From Muribaculum sp. (lineage in GTDB: Bacteria > Bacteroidota > Bacteroidia > Bacteroidales > Muribaculaceae), in the NCBI GenBank assembly GCA_009775095.1, contig VSOZ01000034.1:1-9432 (forward strand): a stretch of DNA of 9,432 nt, in the 5' to 3' direction. Below are positions 1 through 5,227 of the stretch, piece after piece. Below the pieces are notes generated by a model. The model did not search any database and was not told the DNA's origin. It saw nothing but the letters and a program-made list of their open reading frames with translations. Each line of letters starts with the position of its first letter. Within the stretch, counting starts at the first letter, position 1. Made by a program: the position numbers and the translations under genes.

Positions 1-59
1 ATCGAATTGAACAGCTTAGACAAATGTGCGTGGTCACACTGCGCATCATTTTCAAGCAT
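1..59 (-). CDS. Possible start of an unrecognised protein (partial, runs off left edge)
   Basis: An ATG at 59-57 on the minus strand opens a frame with no stop to the window edge. It gives 19 complete residues, beginning MLENDAQCDH and ending in LSKLFNS. The composition looks like an ordinary soluble N-terminus and base composition falls sharply just upstream, as at a gene boundary. A -7-like box (80-87) lies 21 nt ahead of the ATG, the same distance as the exact box ahead of the coiled-coil gene at 8268-9188. No family can be assigned from so few residues. The plus strand is also open here (frame from base 3, stop at 111-113), so the strand is not certain. Confidence 0.35.
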   Translation of the reverse strand, partial: MLENDAQCDHAHLSKLFNS

Positions 60-79
60 ATCCCAGCTGGTACAGTTAA

Positions 80-87
80 TAAAAATA
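80..87 (-). promoter_or_regulatory. Candidate Bacteroidales -7 box for the left-edge gene
   Basis: Read on the minus strand this is TATTTTTA, seven of eight matches to the Bacteroidales -7 consensus TAnnTTTG. It ends 21 nt before the putative ATG at 59. The -33 position, about 20 nt upstream, falls inside or beside the 12-base A run of this strand, so no TTTG element is seen. AT-rich sequence gives such matches easily by chance. Confidence 0.25.
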
Positions 88-99
88 ATATAATTTTAA

Positions 100-135
100 T
101 TTTTTTTTTTTAATTAATTTTAATACCCCCCCCCC
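100..135. repeat. Paired homopolymer tracts: T12 then C10
   Basis: On the plus strand there is a run of 12 T (100-111), 14 bases of A/T-rich DNA, then a run of 10 C (126-135). On the minus strand these read as poly-G then poly-A, upstream of the putative gene starting at 59. Uninterrupted G/C tracts of this length are prone to slipped-strand length change and are known phase-variation switches in other bacteria. Whether they do so here is inference. They are also places where assembly or sequencing errors occur. Confidence 0.85.
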
Positions 136-271
136 ATTTTAAATAAAATTAAGTAAATTAACTGCGCGACGTTAATTTATTGGCGATTTTAACATAACAA
201 TTACAATTTACAATCTTACTAAGGCTTTTTATGTTAACAACACAAGCACACTATACCCCGCTACATAGATC

Positions 272-289
272 TCACGTCTCCCGACGTGA
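272..289. terminator. Perfect 7-bp inverted repeat, possible weak terminator
   Basis: TCACGTC, a four-base loop TCCC, then GACGTGA form a perfect 7-bp stem. AGAT (267-270) and ATCT (297-300) could add an imperfect outer stem. It lies 53 nt beyond the stop of the minus-strand DUF1232 gene, so it could end that transcript. There is no clean U run after it on the minus strand, so an operator or a processing hairpin is an alternative. Confidence 0.4.
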
Positions 290-341
290 TGCAGCTATCT
301 TAATTTAAATATAATCTTAATATTATTGGTCACATAGACCA

Positions 342-728
342 TCATCGGAAGTCGACCGGAAGGTCGGCGTCAGTGACCGCGGGAAACCAACGGACAAGAC
401 GCTCCTTTGCACGGGCTTTCGCTTCGGGAGTGATGTTGCCCCGAATAGCATTGAGAGCTGCAATCACAGCAGCCATATCGTCGGAAAATCCCACCAGCGG
501 CATGGCGTCAGGGATAAGATCGACAGGCAGAATAAAATATCCCAAAGCCCCATATATGATAGCCTTGTCTTTCAGCGGCAACTTGGAGTCAGTCACAACA
601 TAATAAAGCAGAAGCACAAGATACACCAATGAAGCCCCGGCTGACTTGCCGATGGACGACAGCTTATTCTTGAGGCCTTCTACCGAAAAATACTTCTGAT
701 AGTCGGCAAACAGCGGTTTGTCATTCAT
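342..728 (-). CDS. DUF1232 / YkvA-family small membrane protein
   Basis: A 128-residue protein whose core matches the DUF1232 family: a hydrophobic stretch at about 33-46, then IIYGALGYFILPVDLIPD (57-74), with the family's characteristic PVDLIPD, followed by PLVGFSDD (77-84) and a hydrophobic helix to about 95. The C-terminal third is charged and probably soluble. The biochemical role of DUF1232 proteins is not established; they are usually small inner-membrane-associated proteins. The ATG at 728-726 gives the usual family length. It lies 30 nt downstream of the inositol-monophosphatase-like gene on the same strand and has no obvious promoter of its own, so the two are probably co-transcribed. 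Family assignment is firm; function is unknown. Confidence 0.88.
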   Translation of the reverse strand: MNDKPLFADYQKYFSVEGLKNKLSSIGKSAGASLVYLVLLLYYVVTDSKLPLKDKAIIYGALGYFILPVDLIPDAMPLVGFSDDMAAVIAALNAIRGNITPEAKARAKERLVRWFPAVTDADLPVDFR

Positions 729-758
729 AGTAACGGTCTGTATTGAAAATATGCGTTG

Positions 759-1541
759 TCAACGCTTGGCATCCAATGACAGAAGCGCAAGCACACGGTC
801 ATGTATGTCGGGAGTGCCGGCCACCACCGATATATTGCGGTCATGGCGAAAATGCGTATACCGGCCCCCGGCCTCCTCTACGACAAGCAGTCCGGCACAT
901 ACGTCCCATGCATGCAGATTCATCTCCCAGTAACCGTCGAGAAATCCTGCACCGACATAACACAGATCGATCGCGGCCGAACCGAGCCGGCGCAGTCCGC
1001 GCACTTGCGGCATGACAGCCGCAACATTGTCAAGGTTATTGTCAGGATTACTGTCCTTGTCAACCGGAAAGCCCGTAGCCACAACACTATGGCCGAGTTC
1101 CGACTTTCCTGATACGGATATGGGATTGCCGTTCAAGTAAGCGCCCTCACCCCTTACGGCATGAAAAAGTTCGTTAAGATAAGGAGCGAAGACCACTCCG
1201 ATAAGCGGCTCACCCTTATACTCCACCCCTACCGACACACTGAACAGCGGCAGTCCCTGACTGAAATTGGTAGTGCCGTCAAGCGGGTCTATAACCCAGC
1301 GGTAATCACCGTCATGTTCACTCGCGCCCGACTCCTCCGACAGTATCGAATGGTCGGGATACGCATCCCTTATATGTCCTATAAGCAACCGTTCGGCGGC
1401 CTTGTCGGCAGCCGTGACTATATCGCTGTCATTAAACTTGGCTTCCACACCAAGTTCGTTTCCTCTAAAATAACGCATATGCACGGCACCCGCCTCGCGG
1501 GCCCATGACATAGCATTAAGCAGTAAATCCGGGCAATCCAT
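759..1541 (-). CDS. Inositol monophosphatase family protein
   Basis: A 260-residue Mg2+-dependent phosphatase of the IMPase/FIG superfamily, of normal family length. The metal-site motifs are intact: SDIVTAADKAAE (39-50), ILSEES (66-71, with Glu69-Glu70), VIDPLDGTTNF (83-93, with Asp85 and Asp88 and the GT that positions phosphate), and the C-terminal HAWDVCAG (210-217, with Asp213). GSAAIDLCYVGAG (187-199) is the usual substrate-pocket segment. The protein is predicted cytoplasmic and hydrolyses a small phosphomonoester. Family members act on myo-inositol 1-phosphate, 3'-phosphoadenosine 5'-phosphate (CysQ type), fructose 1,6-bisphosphate or histidinol phosphate, and I cannot tell which from sequence alone. 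No sulfur or inositol genes lie nearby to decide it. The start at 1541 fits the usual N-terminal helix. Confidence 0.93.
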   Translation of the reverse strand: MDCPDLLLNAMSWAREAGAVHMRYFRGNELGVEAKFNDSDIVTAADKAAERLLIGHIRDAYPDHSILSEESGASEHDGDYRWVIDPLDGTTNFSQGLPLFSVSVGVEYKGEPLIGVVFAPYLNELFHAVRGEGAYLNGNPISVSGKSELGHSVVATGFPVDKDSNPDNNLDNVAAVMPQVRGLRRLGSAAIDLCYVGAGFLDGYWEMNLHAWDVCAGLLVVEEAGGRYTHFRHDRNISVVAGTPDIHDRVLALLSLDAKR

Positions 1542-1563
1542 ATATCTTCAGCTTTATACTACA

Positions 1564-1571
1564 CAACATTA
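1564..1571 (-). promoter_or_regulatory. Candidate -7 box for the inositol monophosphatase gene
   Basis: Read on the minus strand this is TAATGTTG, seven of eight matches to TAnnTTTG, ending 23 nt before the ATG at 1541. It lies in the 63-nt AT-rich gap after the Lrp gene. No TTTG is found about 20 nt upstream (the nearest is at 1600-1597, spacing 25), so support is weak. Confidence 0.3.
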
Positions 1572-1604
1572 TATATTATAAATACATCACCTGGAACAAA
1601 ATGT

Positions 1605-2075
1605 TTAATCCTTGTTTTCAACAATAGGGAGCTGACGCTTGAACACCTCTTTAAAAGAGATTAGCGACTCGGTGCGTGCAAGTCCGAGCCCCTGCAGCTG
1701 CTCATGTATTATGTGCAGCAGATGGTCGTTGTTACGTGCATAAAGCTTGATAAACATATCATACTGACCGGTAGTGAAATGCACCTCAACGACCTCGGGT
1801 ATAGCCTTCAACTGCTCGACAACCTCATCAAACTTGCTCGGATCCTTGAGGAAGAAACCGATATAAGCGCATGTGTCATACCCCACAGAAGCGGGATTGA
1901 TAAGACATTCCGAGCCCCGGAGCACTCCCATGGCCATAAGTTTCTGTATGCGCTGATGGATCGCAGCTCCCGAAACATTGCATTCGCGTGCTATCTCAAG
2001 AAATGGTTTACGTCCGTTTGTCGACAAAGTTTGAAGAATTTTGTAGTCCAAAGAGTCCAACTGTGCTTTAGCCAT
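1605..2075 (-). CDS. Lrp/AsnC family transcriptional regulator
   Basis: A 156-residue regulator of standard Lrp/AsnC length. It begins with the usual LDSLDYKILQTLSTNGR helix region (6-22), then a helix-turn-helix at about 26-50 (EIARECNVSGAAIHQRIQKL). A linker leads to the RAM/AsnC effector domain at about 66-147, which carries the GQYDMFIKLYA segment (103-113) typical of the ligand-binding fold. Such proteins form dimers to octamers and sense amino acids or other small metabolites; the effector here is unknown. A strong -7 box lies 55 nt upstream, so it has its own promoter. The gene is divergent from the GNAT/metal-ABC cluster, so it might regulate that cluster, but Lrp proteins are often global and no specific operator is identified. 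The downstream IMPase gene is 63 nt away. Confidence 0.94.
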   Translation of the reverse strand: MAKAQLDSLDYKILQTLSTNGRKPFLEIARECNVSGAAIHQRIQKLMAMGVLRGSECLINPASVGYDTCAYIGFFLKDPSKFDEVVEQLKAIPEVVEVHFTTGQYDMFIKLYARNNDHLLHIIHEQLQGLGLARTESLISFKEVFKRQLPIVENKD

Positions 2076-2129
2076 AAACTTATGATTTTATTTCTTTGTT
2101 ATATTTTGAAACCGTTAACTTTCGGAAAG

Positions 2130-2137
2130 CAAATTTA
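2130..2137 (-). promoter_or_regulatory. -7 promoter box for the Lrp/AsnC gene
   Basis: On the minus strand this reads TAAATTTG, an exact match to the Bacteroidales -7 consensus TAnnTTTG. It would start transcription near 2123, leaving a leader of about 48 nt before the ATG at 2075. The -33 element is weak: a TTG occurs 22 nt upstream rather than TTTG at 19-21. Its position in the 136-bp divergent spacer supports it. Confidence 0.6.
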
Positions 2138-2175
2138 CACATTTATATAATAATTCTATCAATTTTCAAATAAAA

Positions 2176-2207
2176 ATTGTTTCTTTTTTCTTTTTAGACT
2201 AACTTTA
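2176..2207 (+). promoter_or_regulatory. Candidate promoter for the GNAT/metal-ABC cluster
   Basis: ATTG (2176-2179) and TAACTTTA (2200-2207) match the Bacteroidales -33 TTTG and -7 TAnnTTTG with one mismatch each, and their 20-nt spacing is in the expected range. The -7 box ends only 4 nt before the ATG at 2212, so a transcript from it would be nearly or fully leaderless. That closeness is unlike the other promoters here and lowers confidence. Confidence 0.35.
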
Positions 2208-2211
2208 CGAC

Positions 2212-2742
2212 ATGAATATTACACTTACAAAAGCACACGGGACCGACATCGGCCTCGACCACTTCAGGAAAGTATATTTTGAAGCCTTTCCTGACGACGA
2301 GCGCCGACCGTGGGATGACATAACCGACAAAATACATAACGGCCACGACATGTTCTCGGCATATATGATTATGAACGGCGACAATCCCGTAGGCTTCATA
2401 ACCGCATGGCAATTTCCAGAAGCCGCTTACATAGAGCACTTCGCAATTGACCGGACATACAGGCAGCATGGACTTGGCGCACTGGCCATTGACGCATTTC
2501 TTTCGCTTGTGTCCACGCCAGTAGTGCTTGAAGTAGAGCTCCCCGGCACTGACCCGATGGCAGAGCGCCGCATAGACTTCTACCGGCGCCACGGCTTCAC
2601 CGCACACCACGGCTTCAAATACATACAACCACCCTATACAGCCGAGCTTAAAGAAGTGCCGATGATGCTTATGACCAGAGGTGACATTGACCTCGACAAA
2701 GCACGCCGGCTGCTTCATCATTTCGTTTACGAAGCGATATGA
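2212..2742 (+). CDS. GNAT family N-acetyltransferase
   Basis: A 176-residue acetyl-CoA-dependent acyltransferase of the GNAT fold. The acetyl-CoA pyrophosphate-binding motif A is clear: IEHFAIDRTYRQHGLGALA (74-92), with RQHGLG (84-89) filling the Q/RxxGxG/A signature after strand beta-4. Motif B follows as RIDFYRRHGF (120-129), the usual helix plus strand near the C-terminus. The N-terminal substrate-side region holds EAFPDDERRPWDD (24-36). The acceptor is unknown; a small molecule or a protein amine is possible. It is the first gene of a plus-strand cluster, 24 nt ahead of the ZnuA-like gene, so it is probably co-transcribed with metal-uptake genes, but a functional link to metal is only inference. 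No Shine-Dalgarno sequence precedes the ATG, as is common in this phylum. Confidence 0.9.
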   Translation: MNITLTKAHGTDIGLDHFRKVYFEAFPDDERRPWDDITDKIHNGHDMFSAYMIMNGDNPVGFITAWQFPEAAYIEHFAIDRTYRQHGLGALAIDAFLSLVSTPVVLEVELPGTDPMAERRIDFYRRHGFTAHHGFKYIQPPYTAELKEVPMMLMTRGDIDLDKARRLLHHFVYEAI

Positions 2743-2766
2743 AACATCTGATTTTATAACGGAAAA

Positions 2767-3654
2767 ATGAACAACTTGCACAAACACTACCGCACCTCTA
2801 CGCGCGCACTCACTAAAGTAGTAATGGCTCTCGTAGTCATACTTACGGCATGTGCACGACAACAATACAACCGCCCCGCAATAACCGTAAGCATACAACC
2901 GCAGAAATATCTGCTTGAGAAGATTGTCGGCGACAAATGGGACGTCAAGTGTCTGCTTTCCAACGGTGCCAATCCGGAGTCCTACGACCCCAGCCTCACT
3001 CATCTGCTCAACCTTGAAAACAGCAAAGCCTACTTCCGCATGGGCAACATACCGTTTGAGAGCGCCATCATAAACAAAGTGCACAACAACAATCCCGCAT
3101 TGAAACTGTACAACAATTCAGAAGGCATATCGCTCATAACCGGGACCCACAGCCACGGTACGGGACAGAGCGACGACGAACCCGACCCCCATACATGGAC
3201 CTCCGTGGTCAACGCACGCAAAATAGCGAGCAACATGTACAACGCCATGGTCGACCTCGATCCCGACAACAAAGGATACTACGCCGACAATCTGCGCTCG
3301 CTACTCACCGAACTCGACGCGCTGCAAGACTCCATATCGTCCAAACTCGCCGACAAACGGGGTACGGCTTTCGTAGTATGGCATCCGTCGTTAAGCTACT
3401 TCGCCCGCGACTACGGCCTGACCCAGATATCGCTCAGCCCCGAAGGCAAGGAGGCCTCAATAGGCATGCTTCAGGAGACTATCGACGATGCAAAAGCGCA
3501 CGATGCCAAAGTAATGTTCTTCCAGAAAGACATCGATTCACGACAGGCGCAGGTGGCCAACGAACAGATCGGCGCCACACTCGTAAACATAAATCCGCTC
3601 AGTTACCACTGGGACAAAGAAATGCTCACCATAGCCGATGCACTCTCAAAATGA
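2767..3654 (+). CDS. znuA: ZnuA-like metal ABC transporter substrate-binding lipoprotein
   Basis: A 295-residue cluster A-I (ZnuA/TroA-type) solute-binding protein. A long basic n-region and hydrophobic core (16-28) end in the lipobox LTAC with Cys29, so it is a lipoprotein. The residues after Cys (ARQQY) lack the acidic surface-export signal known in Bacteroidota, which suggests a periplasm-facing anchor. The mature part shows NPESYDPS (69-76, the first metal-loop region), a short His/acidic loop THSHGTGQSDDEPDPHTW (127-144) with His142, WHPSLSYFARDYGL (205-218) with His206, and the C-terminal VNINPLSYHW (273-282). Family members usually have His in the first loop and Asp before the Pro in the last; here these are Glu71 and Asn275. 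The cargo is probably Zn2+ or Mn2+, and the symbol reflects similarity only. The stop overlaps the ATPase start by 17 nt. Confidence 0.88.
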   Translation: MNNLHKHYRTSTRALTKVVMALVVILTACARQQYNRPAITVSIQPQKYLLEKIVGDKWDVKCLLSNGANPESYDPSLTHLLNLENSKAYFRMGNIPFESAIINKVHNNNPALKLYNNSEGISLITGTHSHGTGQSDDEPDPHTWTSVVNARKIASNMYNAMVDLDPDNKGYYADNLRSLLTELDALQDSISSKLADKRGTAFVVWHPSLSYFARDYGLTQISLSPEGKEASIGMLQETIDDAKAHDAKVMFFQKDIDSRQAQVANEQIGATLVNINPLSYHWDKEMLTIADALSK

Positions 3655-4333
3655 CATACTGATATCGCTCAGCGACATCTACATGCAGTATGACCGCAAA
3701 ATCATACTGCGCGACATAAACATCGACATAAGACGCAACGACTTCCTCGCCATAACCGGCCCCAACGGCGGAGGCAAGACGACACTGCTGCGACTCATAC
3801 TACGGCTCACAAGCCCTACGCGCGGACATGTACGATACCTTGACCACGGAGTGCCGGTAAAGAACCTGACCATCGGATATCTGCCGCAAAAAAATCTTAT
3901 CGACAGCCGCTTCCCCATTACGGTAAGAGAGGTGATAGCACTCGGACTGCTCGCCGACAAAAACATAAACGAAGCCGAACGAAAAAAAAGAATACTCGAC
4001 ACGATCGAGCTGATGGGACTTCAGGACCATGCCGGCCATGCCATAGGCGAGCTGTCGGGCGGCCAGCTGCAACGCACCCTCATAGGCAGGGCGCTCATAT
4101 CACATCCGCAGATACTTGTCCTCGACGAGCCGCTCAGCTATCTTGACAAGCACTACGAGCATGAACTGTACCACATAATAGCCGACTTGGCCGCCGACAC
4201 TACGATAATACTAGTGTCGCACGAGATGTCGACGATAGCCGGAATGGCCAACCGCCACATAATAGTAGATCATGAGTTGCACGAATGTCATGCCTCGCGC
4301 CATTACGCCCACGCATCGTGCGACGAGGAGTGA
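3638..4333 (+). CDS. znuC: Metal ABC transporter ATP-binding protein (ZnuC-like)
   Basis: A 231-residue ABC ATPase with every nucleotide-site element: Walker A GPNGGGKTT (41-49), Q-loop GYLPQKN with Gln84, signature LSGGQLQR (139-146), Walker B ILVLDEP (159-165) with catalytic Glu164, D-loop SYLD (167-170) and H-loop SHE with His195. The FPITVREVIALGL segment (92-104) is typical of metal-type (ZnuC/MntB) ATPases. It would power uptake with the binding protein encoded just upstream. Its ATG at 3638 lies inside that gene, giving a 17-nt overlap and suggesting translational coupling; the ATG at 3651 is out of frame. No permease gene follows: the next gene is convergent after 9 nt. The last 20 residues carry five His and two Cys (212-228), a possible metal-binding tail. 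The symbol rests on similarity. Confidence 0.9.
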   Translation: MHSQNDILISLSDIYMQYDRKIILRDINIDIRRNDFLAITGPNGGGKTTLLRLILRLTSPTRGHVRYLDHGVPVKNLTIGYLPQKNLIDSRFPITVREVIALGLLADKNINEAERKKRILDTIELMGLQDHAGHAIGELSGGQLQRTLIGRALISHPQILVLDEPLSYLDKHYEHELYHIIADLAADTTIILVSHEMSTIAGMANRHIIVDHELHECHASRHYAHASCDEE

Positions 4334-4342
4334 ACCGGCACA

Positions 4343-5218
4343 TCAACGGCTGCCCACAACAAGGAAGGCAAGACCGATAAGCAGCACCGAAAGGTCTACC
4401 AGCTTCAGACGTATGTTTTTCTCCCTCAACACCGTCACGCCGTAAAGAAACGACACAATGACACTGCCGCGACGTATCATCGACACAACGGCTATCATGG
4501 AGCCGTCGATTGAAAGTGAATAAAAGTAGGCGATATCGGCTACGGTAAGAAACAGCGATATAAAGGGGATGGCCCAACGCCAGCGAAACTGTGTGGACGA
4601 ACCCTTCACTTTCAACAGTATGGCTATCGTGGCGCCCATGATCAGCAACTGATAGAACGAGTACCACGCCTGCACTTCGAGAGGTTCGTAGAAGCGGAGC
4701 AGATACTTGTCATAAAGAGCGCTCACCGCTCCCATGAACGTGGCGCCGATGCTGAACCACAGCCAACGGCTCTTTTTCAGAGAGAAGCCCTCGCGCCCTC
4801 CGATGCGGCTTATGAAGTACAGCGACACAAATCCGAGCGCGATACCTATCCACTGCATCCAGTTAAGACGCTCGCCAAATATGACGAGCGCGCCTACAAG
4901 CACTATCACCGGGCGCGCGGCATTCACAGGCCCCGCTATGGTAAGAGGCAGATGCTTGAGCCCGAAGTAGCCGAGCAGCCATGACGACAATACTATAAAC
5001 GACTTCAACACGATAAGCATATGGCCCGACACGGTATTGCCGAGGCCGTAATTGCCGTCCCACACCCCGGCTATTATGACCGGCGACATAAGCAAGGCAC
5101 TGAAAAGAGTATTGAAAAACAGGACGACAAGTACGTTGTTGCCAGCTACGGAAATCTTCTTGAAAATATCGTAGGCACCGAGACAGAGCGCCGACAGTAT
5201 GGCCAGAGCTATCCACAT
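4343..5218 (-). CDS. EamA-family (DMT superfamily) membrane transporter
   Basis: A 291-residue inner-membrane protein with about ten hydrophobic segments in two homologous halves, the usual EamA design and length. Each half ends with the family pattern of a glutamate followed by a closing helix: LVIFGERLNWMQW (111-123) and YGVTVLREKNIRL (259-271), each followed by a hydrophobic segment near 126-137 and 275-289. DMT members export or import amino acids, nucleotide precursors or other small metabolites; the substrate cannot be read from sequence. It starts 9 nt after the stop of the antiporter gene and has no room for its own promoter, so it is the last gene of the minus-strand operon. Its stop faces the ATPase gene's stop across only 9 nt. 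Confidence 0.88.
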   Translation of the reverse strand: MWIALAILSALCLGAYDIFKKISVAGNNVLVVLFFNTLFSALLMSPVIIAGVWDGNYGLGNTVSGHMLIVLKSFIVLSSWLLGYFGLKHLPLTIAGPVNAARPVIVLVGALVIFGERLNWMQWIGIALGFVSLYFISRIGGREGFSLKKSRWLWFSIGATFMGAVSALYDKYLLRFYEPLEVQAWYSFYQLLIMGATIAILLKVKGSSTQFRWRWAIPFISLFLTVADIAYFYSLSIDGSMIAVVSMIRRGSVIVSFLYGVTVLREKNIRLKLVDLSVLLIGLAFLVVGSR

Positions 5219-5227
5219 GACAACCGT

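Larger units (their letters stand above)
60..341. other. AT-rich intergenic spacer with homopolymers and a hairpin
   Basis: These 282 bases hold no convincing gene. They contain a 12-base T run (100-111), a 10-base C run (126-135), short A/T-rich direct repeats around 198-217 (CAATTA, CAATTTA, CAATCTTA), an 8-base palindrome TGTTAACA (232-239) and a 7-bp-stem inverted repeat (272-289). If the minus-strand gene at 1-59 is real, this is its promoter region and also the region downstream of the DUF1232 gene. I see no tRNA or recognisable riboswitch here. Confidence 0.7.

Noticed and set aside
3..113. Plus-strand open frame ending in the T run as the end of a gene
   Set aside because: It is open from base 3 to a stop at 111-113, but the final third is encoded by A/T-rich spacer and the T run, giving Asn/Ile/Phe low-complexity sequence. 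The minus-strand start at 59 fits the composition boundary better. Not fully excluded.
60..341. Riboswitch, small RNA or attachment site in the left spacer
   Set aside because: Apart from homopolymers, one small palindrome and one 7-bp hairpin there is no conserved aptamer-like structure or direct-repeat pair that I can recognise.
2194..3084. 296-residue open frame on the minus strand
   Set aside because: It lies antisense across the GNAT gene and the start of the ZnuA-like gene, both of which have clear family motifs. Its translation is rich in Cys, Val, Tyr and His with no recognisable domain, as expected from a shadow frame.
3651..3654. ATGA stop/start overlap at the end of the ZnuA-like gene as the ATPase start
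   Set aside because: The ATG at 3651 is out of frame with the ATPase and meets a stop after three codons. The in-frame ATG at 3638 is the start.
3195..3662. 155-residue plus-strand frame inside the ZnuA-like gene
   Set aside because: Arg/Gln-rich out-of-frame translation overlapping a gene with intact lipobox and metal-site motifs.
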